Source of the DNA: Apostichopus japonicus
Lineage: Eukaryota; Echinodermata; Holothuroidea; Aspidochirotida; Stichopodidae
NCBI RefSeq assembly: GCF_037975245.1
Contig: NC_092570.1
Location: forward strand, 12,499,001 to 12,563,000
DNA length: 64,000 nucleotides
Direction: 5' to 3'
Shown: piece by piece, positions 11,901-22,263 of the stretch
Layout of the letters: each line of letters starts with the position of its first letter
Position numbering within the stretch: position 1 is the stretch's first letter
Notes under the pieces: generated by a model
Told to the model about the DNA's origin: nothing
The model's input: only the letters and a program-made list of their open reading frames with translations
Database searches by the model: none
Made by a program: the position numbers and the translations under genes

Positions 11901-12707
11901 TCTTGTACAAAACATTTGTGGGTCATTTTTAATTCCAAGTTGAAGGCAAAAGGCATCTATGCAATGGTAATGGTGTGTGTGCGTGTGTGACTTCCTAGCT
12001 CATAAAACACGGTTAATAACCAGGCATTACTTGCATGGAAAAGAAACTTGGTATGTAAATTCCCCTTAGTAAATTCTTGGCTGCTTTCGTTATTGAGAGT
12101 GGTCAAAGGTCAGTTGAGGTCAGTGGTCAAGATATAAAAAGTTTGTATAGGAGCGTACTGAACATCTGTAGTGTTGTCCCCCCTTCATGAGCATAATTTT
12201 TCAGTTGTGTTACTAGAGGTCGAAGGTCATTTGAGGTCAATGATGTCAAAGTCTGAAATCATTGTATACACGTACAGGGAGTAAAATAACTCCCACGTCA
12301 GGGATTAAAATAACTAATTTAATTGGAAGAGCTTGAAATCCCTGTGAGAAGGATGTAAACACTGTAAAATAATTGTAAGATTTTTAAATCAGTTAGCACA
12401 TCACGTCATGGAAAGCTCAGTAGAAATGTTACATTCTGGTTGTTTTTACTGCCATGGCTATTATTCCTGATGCTGGACTCTTCCTAACAATGAGCATATC
12501 TCCTTCTATCTACAGTTATCTCATGAGAAGGGTTGCAGGAGATTACGATGGGCTGTCCTTGGTTGGAACCAATTAGCTAAGAAATTATACAGCAAGATAA
12601 ATGCAGAAAATGTATCACTTACTTATAACTGGGAAATGATGCATTTAGAGGGTGAAGACTTTTCAAAATTTGCCCAGGAAAAGTCAATCATCCCTGTAGT
12701 GAGTTAG
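5901..12707 (+). CDS. SAT2-like: SSAT-like diamine/thialysine N-acetyltransferase, copy A
   Basis: Four coding exons joined in frame: 5,901-6,021, 8,913-9,083, 10,261-10,301 and 12,516-12,707 (525 nt, 174 aa; human SAT1 and SAT2 are about 170). All introns are GT..AG with matching phases (1, 1, 0). It is a single GNAT-fold domain that moves acetyl from acetyl-CoA to an amine, in the cytosol for known homologues. The start MADKYFIRKAEVKDADDILR matches the family N-terminus. Exon 2 gives MEDLYVCPKHRG with the conserved Glu, and exons 2-3 give the acetyl-CoA loop RGHGLG. Exon 4 has AVLGWNQLAKKLY, placing the Tyr that acts as general acid in known SSATs, and a C-terminal Trp. The usual DGFG segment before exon 2's YECLLLI is short, so polyamine versus thialysine or other amine specificity cannot be fixed. 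Confidence 0.93.
6957..7365 (+). repeat. Intronic duplicated ATATCTCAACAAC module
   Basis: Two copies of a module of about 135 bp (about 6,957-7,090 and 7,230-7,365), each with AnATATCTCAACAACnACA, GATGCCCCATGATATG and AATATTAATnAGTGGG. Unit B shows the same arrangement at about 28,972-29,360, so it predates the segmental duplication. A (GT)n tract and poly-G precede or follow it. Confidence 0.6.
7888..8465 (+). repeat. Intronic tandem duplication (GGTCGACCAGTT units)
   Basis: Two diverged units of about 180 bp begin at TTTGGTCGACCAGTT (about 7,895 and 8,277), run through CAAGTCCGACAGC and CGGATAGGGTGGGAA and end in poly-G plus ACTAAGCTAA. Shared with unit B (about 29,910-30,470). The stretch between them (8,054-8,260) is open on the minus strand for 68 codons in both units. 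Confidence 0.6.
9689..9893 (+). repeat. Intronic tandem duplication, A only
   Basis: About 102 bp from GAGATACTTGGTTTGATAC to CTGTTTGACT occurs twice in intron 2 of copy A but once in copy B (about 31,706-31,810). The change therefore happened after the segmental duplication, as a gain in A or a loss in B. Confidence 0.7.
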
Positions 12708-13470
12708 CCAAACAGGCAAACACTGTTGAAGTTGATCTGAAACGGCTGGTTATTCAATGGAAAATATTATTAACTGATGGACTTACAGCAGGACGGATAG
12801 ACCAATTGAAATATTAGATCGATGCATGGATTCCTGTAAGACTGGATGAAGAAACAAAGGTATCACAACATTGCAAACCAATGACCAGTCTTACATTGAG
12901 GGGGGGGGGGGGGGCAGCTACCCACTTCTTTTGAAGTGAGAACAGAAGTTCATTTCAGGTCCCTTCACTCTTCTAACTAGAGGTGCACTCTATGGAATTG
13001 CAGGATTGTTTAATTTAGCAAAATAGCTCCGTGCAGTTAGATTAGAATAGCTTTTACTGCCATGGTGCCTACTACATAATAAACAACACTTCCATAGATG
13101 ATCTACCTACTTAAGAAGTATTACTACCAGTTATTGCACACAACTATGTACAACAGAATCAGGTTCAGTTTTGTACAGAGCACTGTTACTATGTAGTATT
13201 GGCTGGATTTGGTGTTAGGTAGAACATGTTTCTTCAAACCAGTAACGTTTGATTAAACTAGACTCACAGTTGGAGAACTATAAAACATATTCCAACCGTT
13301 ATGCAATGCTGGGTTTTACTGGTCAAGATGTATTACGTTGTTACTATTTTTGGCAAGTATGCTACAGTTATCATGTCACATACGTGCATTCAGCCAAGTA
13401 ATGCTAACTTTAACATCACCAAACTTGCTAGAACATTTTATCTTGTACATCAATGATGTTCTGTTTCTGG

Positions 13471-13476
13471 AATAAA
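13471..13476 (+). terminator. Candidate SSAT-A polyadenylation signal
   Basis: AATAAA 764 bases past the stop codon, in TTTCTGGAATAAAGTT, a block kept in unit B at 35,608. No nearer AATAAA common to both copies was noticed. Confidence 0.4.
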
Positions 13477-13833
13477 GTTAAAACAAGCCTAAGCTATATT
13501 CACCCTATGGTTTATACCTTCATCAATGGTGATTTGTGACTTTACACTGTGCAGAAAAGTCGTGAAATTTCCGATGTATTTTTTTATTAAACCTTTTAAA
13601 CAAACGAGATCTGTGTCATCATGTTGATCTGACACTCTTCCTTGTTCCTTGAGGGTTTAAATTTAAAGGGATAGTCTGGTGGCACACAACGAGGCACCTG
13701 TATGGAAAAGAAAAGTATTTCACGTTTTTTTTTTAAACCGCATCTCAACATCTTTGTCCCTAACTCAAGATATGGTTGATTGAATGCGACCTGTTTTGTC
13801 TGGCTAGACACTCGATTCTTCTCTAGAGTGGAT

Positions 13834-14425
13834 CACAGTAAAGGTGGTATTTGGTATGTAATGTAACAGCGTCAAACGTTCTTCAAAGATTTGTCTTTTC
13901 TGTAATAAACGACTTGCTGATTTATACTTGAAATCTAATACATTTTGTCTGTTTCCAATTAAAAGCTTTCATGATTTTCAGTATTTAGGATTCGAATATT
14001 TCGTCTGTGAATGAGTGGGTTAAATCACAGTATAGGTGGTATTTGGTATGTAATGTAACAGCGTCAAACCATCTTCAAAGATTTGTATTTGTAATAAAAA
14101 AAATTTTGTAGGCTAATAAACGACTTGCTGATTTATACTTGAAATCTAATACATTTTGTCTGTTTCCTATTAAAAGCTTTCATGATTTTCTTTATTTAGG
14201 ATTCGAATATTTCTTCTGTGAATGAGTGAGTTAAATCACAGTAAAGGTGGTATTTGGTATGTAATGTAACAGCGTCAAACCATCTTCAAAGATTTGTATT
14301 TTCTGTAATAAACGGCTTGCTGATTTTTACTTGAAATCTGATACCTTGTTTCTGTTTCCTATTAAAAGCTTTCATGATTTTCTTTATTTAGGATTCGAAT
14401 ATTTCGTCTGTGAATGAGTGAGCTA
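13834..14425 (+). repeat. ~195-bp tandem array, three units
   Basis: Units start at CACAGTAwAGGTGGTATTTGG (13,834; 14,026; 14,237), contain GTAATGTAACAGCGTCAAAC and CTTGAAATCT, and end GGATTCGAATATTTC...GAATGAGTGAG. Unit lengths are about 192, 211 and 190. Unit B has two units (about 35,970-36,505, with a MITE inside, and 36,505-36,700). The array sits directly upstream of the non-LTR fragment and may be its 5' untranslated repeat. Confidence 0.7.
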
Positions 14426-14466
14426 AATATTATAAAGAAAGTTAAAGCATTTTCACATCAATTACC

Positions 14467-15060
14467 GTGCATGATGATAACATTCTACTCCATAAATTGG
14501 GGGTTTATTTCGGCTTCTCCGGGGTCGCTTTGAGTTGGTTTAGAATGGATCCTACATGGAAAGTCGATCACAATTTATCCAAGTTTCACGCAATAGGTCT
14601 AATACTCATGATCTCCACCATGGGGTACCTCAAGGGTCAATTCTCGGTCCTGTTCTGTTTGCTCTATATACCTCTACGCTAGGAAACATCAGTTCTTATG
14701 ATATTACCAATATGTTGTATGCTGATGATACACAACTTTATTAGCTGTATCTAAGATGGAGTCATGCATTCAGGAAGTCAGGCTATGGATGTCAATAACT
14801 ATCTTAAGGTAAACGATGATAAAACTGAGGTAATTGTTTTCCGAAGTAGGTCTAATGATGTATTGGGATCAAATCAGGTTCCTTTGAGAATTGGTGACAA
14901 GGTCATTACTCTGTTCCGGTAGTCCGCAATCTCGGTGTGTATATGGACACTCACCTTGCTATGGATCTGCATTTCAAACACATATGTAAGTCAACAATGT
15001 TTCATATTAGATGGGTGGGGCAACTTTGGAAATATCTCGATAGGCCTGCGACTGAGAAAC
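14467..15060 (+). mobile_element. Non-LTR retrotransposon fragment, RT part (unit A)
   Basis: Degenerate reverse transcriptase of a LINE. Translated pieces read GVPQGSILGPVLFALYTS and, in the same frame, MLYADDTQLY, the catalytic Y-A-D-D motif, then the palm/thumb region with the NLGVYMD motif. Frameshifts and stops break it. The element stops abruptly near 15,060, where a 5.5-kb insertion cluster begins, and its 3' part resumes at 20,612. The motif layout is that of the CR1/L2/Jockey group; exact clade not determinable by eye. Confidence 0.85.
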
Positions 15061-15105
15061 TGAGAAACTATATTTTCAAATTGCTCCTGTTCGTACAGTG
15101 TATGG

Positions 15106-15483
15106 CAGTGGCGTAGGAAGGTACTTTTGAGTGGGGGGGGGGGGGCTGAAGACTGATGGCCGGCCTGGGGGAGGGGTCTAAGGGGAGGGGTGTACCCCTC
15201 CCCTTTGGAATTTTTTGCATTTCCAGGTGGCCTCAGATGCAATTTGGTGCAATATAGCACACTTCAACACCCACTCCATTTTGTAAACTTAATTTTGTAT
15301 TTTTTACCTGGCCTTAGATGCAATTTGGTGCTCCAAATGAGATTTTTTTTCTCATTTGGAAATGAAAAAGGGGTTTTCTGACTTGCGAAGCGGGGGGGGG
15401 GGGCGGAATGATACTTCCGCCCCTCCACATTTTTCACTGGGGGGCTGGCGCCCCCAGCCCCCCCCCCGGTTCCTACGCCCTTG
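15106..15483. mobile_element. hAT-type MITE, GGCGTAGGAA family (A)
   Basis: 378-bp element with termini CAGTGGCGTAGGAA / CAAGGGCGTAGGAA and an exact 8-bp duplication GTGTATGG (15,098-15,105 and 15,484-15,491). Contains poly-G/poly-C tracts. The same family, in the opposite orientation, is at 27,145-27,524. Eight-bp duplication and CA..TG ends are the hAT pattern. No transposase. Confidence 0.85.
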
Positions 15484-15491
15484 GTGTATGG

Positions 15492-15995
15492 CCAGTTATA
15501 ATGAAACTTCGTCACAACGTTCCTCGGGATGAGGGTTATGAGGGGTTTTCGGAAAATTGAGGTCAAATGTCATTTAGGGGGTCATCAGGGGTCATTCTTT
15601 GTAATATTTTCAAATATCTCAATCTCATCAAGATTTTGATGGATCATATTCAAAGTTGAACTGATGATTGTTGGATTGTGTATGAATAAGATGATGCCTA
15701 ATAATTTTTGGTCAAAAGTTAATTAATTACAATTAATCCCCATTGTTTAAAAAAATCTGAGCCTTCACCTTTTGCCAAAGCTCCTTTAATTTGTCTCCCA
15801 GTCTCTGCAGTGTTTGTTTACATTTGTGGTTAAGCTCTGCATAGGCTGTTAGTGGAATTAAAGCAGGACTGGGAGTTGTTATTAACTGTTGAACTGTAAG
15901 CATGAGAGCCCTATAGCCAATCAGCACTTGCCGATTCTTAGAAGTCTTTGAGCCTGAGGTATGTAGGCAGCCGGCCAAAATTTAGGCAAGGAGTG
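15492..15995. other. Unit-A-specific insert, unclassified
   Basis: About 500 bp with no match in unit B. It contains AGGTCA-like half sites at about 15,558-15,596. A minus-strand frame of 81 codons (15,733-15,978) has no recognised motif. Nature unknown. Confidence 0.35.
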
Positions 15996-16963
15996 CTTTA
16001 GTATGGAACGCGAAAAGGGCAACCATATTTCGTTGTCTAAACTAAGTTTGTTGCAGTCTAAACTAAAGTTGTTGCTGCTGTTTTACCACGTTGTTGCTCA
16101 AACTCACGTTGTTATTTTAACTTCCGTTGTCTAAACATACGTCGTTGTCTAAACTTACGTTGTTGCTATCGGCGCTGTTCAAAATTGCTCAACCGCGTAA
16201 TGTAAACCAGAATGCAAAATGCATTGAGGTTTCGATGACTTCAGTACACTAGAAAGGTGTTAGTATAAGCAGAACTAGCTGTTACTATAGAAATGGCCCG
16301 AACCACCATTTTGATACATTAAATAAACACAGGTCAGTCTACTGTACGTGGCTATACACACCTGCACCAAAAACAATAGGGGTCTTGGAGGTCCAAGTCC
16401 ATTTGGAGTCACCAAACGCAAACTTGTGGAAACCTTGTTTTATAAGCTACCGTATCTCCCACAGCCAGCCTATCAGATAACATGTGCGTTAGTACAACTC
16501 ATACGAATAGGAGGCTGCACGGTAAACAACTTTTAAAATGTTATATTGTTATACTTATAGGATATGCATATACGCTGTGAATGTCGGAAATCAAGTACAA
16601 CGTCGAGTGTCTAGACAAAGTACCAGCATAAAAATACTGCACTTTTAAACTGATTTCATTGAGCCCCTCCGACAATGTGTAGAGATAATATGGGAATGTC
16701 GGTAATCAAGGAAAACGAGTGTCGAGACAAAATGCCAGCATAAAATACTATACATAAAATTGAATTATTGAACCATTACATGTCTGGATATGTTGTGAAT
16801 GTCGGCAATCAAGTAAAACGAATGACAGTAATATTACTAAAGACAAATGTTTTCGTCCCGATCGAACACCAATTGCGTTTATTATATGACCTATACTTTT
16901 ACTAGTGTTTATAGTTGAGAAGATGCGATCTTATCACTGCCTGTACTTTGTGAATGCTCTACA

Positions 16964-18147
16964 CAATATATATATATATATGGCGGATGCCATCCAGTGC
17001 CCTAGCTTCGCTGTTTTACAAGGGCGGCCGTCCGGCCTTCATTTCGCCTGCCCTGCCACTCTTTCCTCCTCTCCAACTCCGTATATAGTACCTCGATGCT
17101 TTGACCTGCAGCGATTTCACCAGCTACCCCAACTCTTCAAATATCCCCGCAAATGTAGTGTGCATATCTCGCTAAATTCCACGCAATTTGTATTAGGCCT
17201 GTTCTTCGGAGTTTCAACTGCACATGCGCAAATCCTGAAAATTTGTGGAGAAAAGATCATATCACCTTACCAACACATAGCCTTAGTCAAAACTCGAGTG
17301 TATCTTGGATGATTCGTTTCTTGCATAACATGTTAGCGGGTTTTTTGGTCTAAAATTCTTAACAATGCTGAGCGAAGTTTGTGTATATTCCATTTACAAC
17401 ACAATCCCTTTCGCAAATCGAAACTCCGAACTGGATTGGTGTTACGAATGAACTTGCTTGGCGGGTTTAGTAAACTAGTTCTGTGAGTCATATTGCCTAC
17501 GTACTTCAATACTGTGCCCCTCTTGTTACTCACGAAGCGCAGACTACATCCAACCATAGAGCATCTGATCCAACATTTACCCTGGATGCTTTTCAGTATT
17601 TGGAAACAACCAACTCCACGAAAATTATAGTATTTAAATAACATTTTTACGCAATGTCGAAACTTCAATGACTACTTTTGACGATGTATGACTGCAGTAG
17701 TTTATGCACACGAATTAGTGTTGCACCAGAATCATGACTTGAAGCACGTGGTCAAAGGGACCGCAAAACTTTACGCAAGTTTGCAACGAAGAAATAACTG
17801 TGGTATAAATGCACATTTTACATTATCAACTCTCAAAAGGGAGAGAACATAACATACTGTGAGATTTAAAGTCCTTTTCAGTATCAGAGATGTTGTGGTA
17901 GCTTCCCGCAAACTTCATAGATTGTCTCAACTCATAACTTTCTGTGATAAAACAATTATTCAAATATGACATTAACAATATAAATGTAAATAACGTCCTC
18001 GGAGTTGTATCAACTATCATGTAAATATCGTTAACAACGTGATTTTGTTCGACAAATCAGGTTGTTAAGGATATTTACATGGCTGTTGCTACAAATCCGG
18101 CATGACATTAACGATTACTCCCCCCCCCCCCCCCTTTTTCGCGTTAC
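16964..18147. mobile_element. Nested insert inside copy 1 element
   Basis: Present in this copy but absent from the copy at 53.7 kb, which runs straight through the junction. It begins with (AT)n and ends after a poly-C tract and TTTTTCGCGTTACC. No clear terminal repeats or duplication. Contains a plus-strand frame to 17,312 and a minus-strand frame of 111 codons (17,333-17,668), neither recognised. Confidence 0.6.
18019..18080. repeat. 20-bp stem hairpin
   Basis: ATGTAAATATCGTTAACAAC pairs with GTTGTTAAGGATATTTACAT (one mismatch) around a 22-base loop. Lies near the right end of the nested insert. Confidence 0.75.
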
Positions 18148-18832
18148 CTAGTTAAACCATCATACTTTGCGTTCATTGAGCACTGAAGATGCAAGCATGT
18201 TTGCAGACAATGGGTAAGGGACTATTAACCAAACAAATCTCGGGAAAATCTTGAGAAAACATCATTGGCTGTATTTAGCATGAAAATCTCTGTAATAGAT
18301 ATGTTGTTAGCACTGCACGGAAGCAACTTGCGGTTGATTGTTATAATTTTTTTGAAAAAAAAGAATGATGTTCGTTCACAATGTGTTCACAACGGAACTT
18401 TAGATAGCAACGAAAGTGTAGACATCAACGTGAGTTTAGACATCAACCGTAAGTTAACTTAGCAACGAAAGTTTTAGACATCAACGTGAGTTTAGACATC
18501 AACCGTAAGGTTTATAAATCAACGTGAGTTTAGACATTAAGGCGCGTTTAGTCGTCAACGTGACTTTAGACATCAACGTAAGTTTAGACATCAACGAACA
18601 ACAGCAACATGGTAAACTAGCAGCAACAGCTTTAGTTTAGACAGCAACAAACTTAGTTTAGGCAACGAAACAAACTTAGTTTAGGCAACGAAATACGGTT
18701 GCCCTTTTCGCGTTCCATACTTCAGGTCTGCTCAGGTAGAGGGGAGAAAGTTTAATAGGGTAGGTCAGTGGTATTGTTTGAGAGAGTGGGTAAAACAGGA
18801 TTTAAAGGGGGAAAATAGGAATTATAGCCAGT

Positions 18833-19255
18833 GGTGTGGCCAGTATTCTGCTAACGGAGGGGGGGGGGGGTATCCCCCATCGGCCCAAAATTGGTGGAAT
18901 CTGAAAAATGGCCTGAAATTTGGTGGGCCATAAAGTTTTGTGGGCCCTACATTTTTAAGCTCGAAAAGGTATGAGCTTCTGCACCATTGGTGCTCTAGTT
19001 GACGTTTCCATTTTCCTCTCTCACTAATGTATCTATATATATATATATATATATACTATATATGGTCTAGCATAACGCGTGTGTGTGTGTATGGACGCCT
19101 TGAACAATTGTTCAATTGTGCAATGGAACCAACTGTGGCTGGTCTTGAACTCGACCGAGTCGTCGGGGAAATGACGCATTTCGAGAAGGGGCGACCGCCC
19201 CCCCCCCCCGATCAAATTTTCTCTATGATATCGCTAGTAATTTAAAAATAGACAA
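18833..19255. mobile_element. Possible truncated hAT-type MITE with simple repeats
   Basis: Starts CAGTGGTGTGGCCAGTA followed by poly-G, the style of the other MITEs here, but no matching right end or duplication was found. (AT)n at about 19,029-19,065 and (GT)n at about 19,079-19,091 lie inside. Confidence 0.35.
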
Positions 19256-19511
19256 TGCTTAGATGCAACTTACAAGGCCTGGGAAGTGTCATTTCCAGCG
19301 ATCTGGGAGGCATTTTCGGCCAAAATTTTCTTGTACGCTTCGCGCCAACCCATGGTGGCGCTTCGGTTAGATAGTTTGCCTACCGTTGGCAAATTACTCG
19401 CTACACGCCTGTTCGAATTTGTAAAGCAAAGAGCAGACATCACATAATATCAGTGAGCATGAAAATGCATGTTCAAAAATGAACAGCCTCAAAACTGTCT
19501 ATGTGTGTAGT

Positions 19512-19925
19512 CAAAGGCGTAGGAGCCCAATTGGATTTGGGGGCTGTAACGACTTGCCCGAAAAATATAACCAAAAGTTTTCAACATGTTAATGTCAATA
19601 TCATATAAGCAAGCATAGGTCATTACATCGCATGGCATCGTGTACCGTACGGTCCGTGAAAGTTGCGCAGTCATCCGCAGGATGCTAATGTAAACAACGA
19701 AATGTCTTATGTAGATGGAGAAAAAGCATACAGGTCCAATTATGTCAAAACTCTCTTTTACAGTAGTAATGGCGAATTAGTCTGCCAAGCTTAGAACTTT
19801 ATTTTAATTACCAAGGAGATCATTTTTAAGCTATTCATTTATTCTCAGCATATTGCCCGAATTTTCAGGGGAACAAGTTTGGTTGGGGGGGGGGGGGGGC
19901 TGCAGCCCCGCCTCCTACGCCTATG
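19512..19925. mobile_element. hAT-type MITE, AGGCGTAGGAG family
   Basis: 414-bp element, termini CAAAGGCGTAGGAG / CATAGGCGTAGGAG, with exact 8-bp duplication TGTGTAGT (19,504-19,511 and 19,926-19,933). Poly-G near the right end. Non-coding. Confidence 0.85.
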
Positions 19926-20454
19926 TGTGTAGTGTTCGGTTTCGAAATATCTGATATCGGAAATATCTGGTATTTTTCATTTCCTTCAACCAAGTTTTAT
20001 AATTGCCGTTATAAGAGGTTGTAATATTTGTACACCAATAAATTTAACTGTGTCTGAATTTTCGAAAACTTCCTTACCAACATTCTTCATCATACTTCCC
20101 TCTACTCGTAGCAATTTTGACCTGTCTGTTAGGGGTTGAAGGAGGTTTTTCTATATTGGTTGTCCATAGATTGAATTTTGTGCAACATTATGTATATGTT
20201 TTGAAGTGATTTTCTTCACGAGAAATGTGAATTTTCAAATTCTGAACAAATAATGGGCTTTAAACTTTGAAAAGTGGGGCTTTCGGATATTGTGGGCCGT
20301 GACGTAGAATCACCTACAAAAGCAATGATCCACAGGACATGCAATGAGGTCGAACATGATGTGTGACTGGTTACAATCTTCAAAAAGGTTATGGATGAAG
20401 ATGAAAAAAAAAATACTTGGAAATACTTGGTTCTCAGGCAAAAGTGTACATCTG

Positions 20455-20611
20455 GTTGGTCATTTTCAAGCCCGAGAAGTGCCATTTCCGGTGATCTAGG
20501 GGGTATCAAAACCTGAAATTTTCTTGTACGCTCCGCGCCAACCGATGGTGGCGCTCCGCTTAGATAGTAATTCGCGCCCCCCGGGTTAGAAAATCCTGGA
20601 TACGCCCCTGC
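20455..20611. mobile_element. Right-end fragment of a hAT-type MITE
   Basis: Ends GGATACGCCCCTG immediately before the resumed retrotransposon. Its interior (TTTTCTTGTACGCTnCGCGC, GGTGGCGCTnCG) recurs at about 19,280-19,370 and, distantly, in the MITE at 37,704. The left end and a duplication were not found. Confidence 0.5.
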
Positions 20612-21150
20612 TACATCCCAACTATCAAGATTGCAAATGATCAAAAACACGGCTGCTCCAATCGTCCACAGGGCGAACAGGTTTACCCTCACCACTCTTA
20701 TACTGGAAGAACTACACTGGTTACCAATAAGACTCCGTATCATTATAGCTTTTCGTGCCATTATAACTGGTACTCCAACCTACCTTAATTTTCTCTTTCA
20801 TCAGCAAGCTAAATGTAGACCAAGACGTTCGAATTATCCGGCAGTTTGCCAAAGAAGTACATGGCATAGCTGGAACGCTGCATTGGTTAAAGCCTTCCGT
20901 CACTCTCATCCATATATGAAAAAAGTCTGATGAAGAAACTAAAAAATATAAAAGAAGATCACACACACCCTTTTAACAGTCTTATCATGTTCGACAGATT
21001 TGGGATATGATTACAGGTGCCCCATACTAAAACGTCCAGGTTTCGTTATTCTTTCTTACCTGAGGCAATCCACTTGTTTAACTCGCGGGCATAGCGATCT
21101 GGCCACAGTTTGTGATCTGTCACTTGCAGCTCTCTGTGCTGCTTCTGTTA
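20612..21150 (+). mobile_element. Non-LTR retrotransposon fragment, 3' part (unit A)
   Basis: Continues the element broken at 15,060. Translates in pieces to NTAAPIVHRANRFTL, LHWLPIRLR and PTYLNFLF, the C-terminal region typical of LINE ORF2 of the CR1/L2 type (NTAARxV...LHWLPVxxR). Matches unit B at 37,371-38,370, without the MITE found there. Confidence 0.8.
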
Positions 21151-21853
21151 CAGTTCTGGTTCTGCTTATTTAGTTTTATTCTCGTAGTTGTTCACTATAG
21201 TAGCTTGTTTATTGTATGGTTCTGTTTGTATTCACTACTGTTTTATGTTTACTGTCGACGGGAAATAATTTTCCGCTTTTGTTTTCTGAAATGGACAATA
21301 AGCCTTTGGAGGAAATTATTCCAAGGGTATTTGAAGCCATCTAAAGATGCACAGACATTAGACAAGAATTGTCACTGTTATTTCAGATTCATCATATAGC
21401 AGTAGCTTTCGATATAAATGAAAAAGAAAAAAAGGCAATGCATCATTAGTTTTACTTATGCATTTCCTCAATTAAGATACTCATCATGGTTACTGAATGG
21501 CATTACTAAGTCTCACCCCTGTGTTGCTGACAGCAGTGGGCTATATGACCTGGTCCACTCTTGGATTACTCTTATAGTAAGGTCTACATGCCATATTTCA
21601 GCCAATTCACACACAGATTACAGTAACTACTGTAAATCATTAAAGTTTTGTACCACAGTAAACTGTATCGTACTGATAAACCGGTAGCATTTGCTATTAA
21701 GTTTACAATAAGAACTGAGGATATGTGTGAGCCCAAAAAATGCATCAAACTGGATTTTGGAGGGTTAATCAGTGCTGTAATGGTAATGGCACATGCTACC
21801 GATTTATAGAACGATCCAGTTTTTACTTTGGTACAAAACCTTACGATTTAAAG

Positions 21854-22255
21854 TAGGGTTGTCCAACCTACGGCCCGCGGGCCACAGTGCGGCCCGCCGC
21901 AGGGTTGCGTCCGGCCCGCCAGAGATGCTCTACGGTGCGAAATTTTAGTGAGCAGATTTATTGATAACAATTTGAAGCTATATAATCGATCATTCGAACC
22001 TTCTGGGTCCAAAAAACTGGATACAGGTCAGTTTGTGTGACACTTTCAGCGGAGGGGGGGGGGGGCAGCTGGACTTTATTCATCTGTTTTATCAGGAAGG
22101 AAAATAAATCAGTGCGCTCAGCGCGCAGTGCTCACATTTTTTTGCCTTGGGCTTCGAGCAAACAAATCGAAAAATCGAGCGTAGGGTTCATGCGGCCCCT
22201 CCTTCATCATAATCTTTCCATGTGGCCCTCCTCTGCAAAAGGTTGGACAACCCTG
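21854..22255. mobile_element. hAT-type MITE, GGTTGTCCAACCT family
   Basis: 402-bp element with ends TAGGGTTGTCCAACCT / CAGGGTTGTCCAACCT and exact 8-bp duplication ATTTAAAG (21,846-21,853 and 22,256-22,263). Subterminal GGCCCGCGGGCC is typical of Charlie-like hAT elements. Unit B lacks it together with flanking DNA. Confidence 0.85.
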
Positions 22256-22263
22256 ATTTAAAG

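Larger units (their letters stand above)
16002..18719. mobile_element. IS3EU-like TIR element, copy 1
   Basis: 2,718-bp element with near-perfect inverted termini TATGGAACGCGAAAAGGGCA on both ends and a 6-bp flanking duplication, CTTTAG/CTTCAG (5 of 6). Both ends carry subterminal arrays of about 18 bp (GTTGTCTAAACTnACG type, inverted at the far end). No transposase is seen. A nested 1.18-kb insert lies at 16,964-18,147. A second copy, in inverse orientation, is at 53,736-55,164. Six-bp duplications and TAY termini are what I recall for the IS3EU superfamily; that assignment is inference. Confidence 0.75.

Noticed and set aside
16905-17312. 135-codon frame inside the nested insert
   Set aside because: Starts in the host element, crosses an (AT)n tract and has low-complexity, unfamiliar sequence.
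20216-20761. 181-codon minus-strand frame
   Set aside because: Spans the right end of a MITE and the antisense of the LINE fragment; no domain, and the unit-B counterpart is not open.
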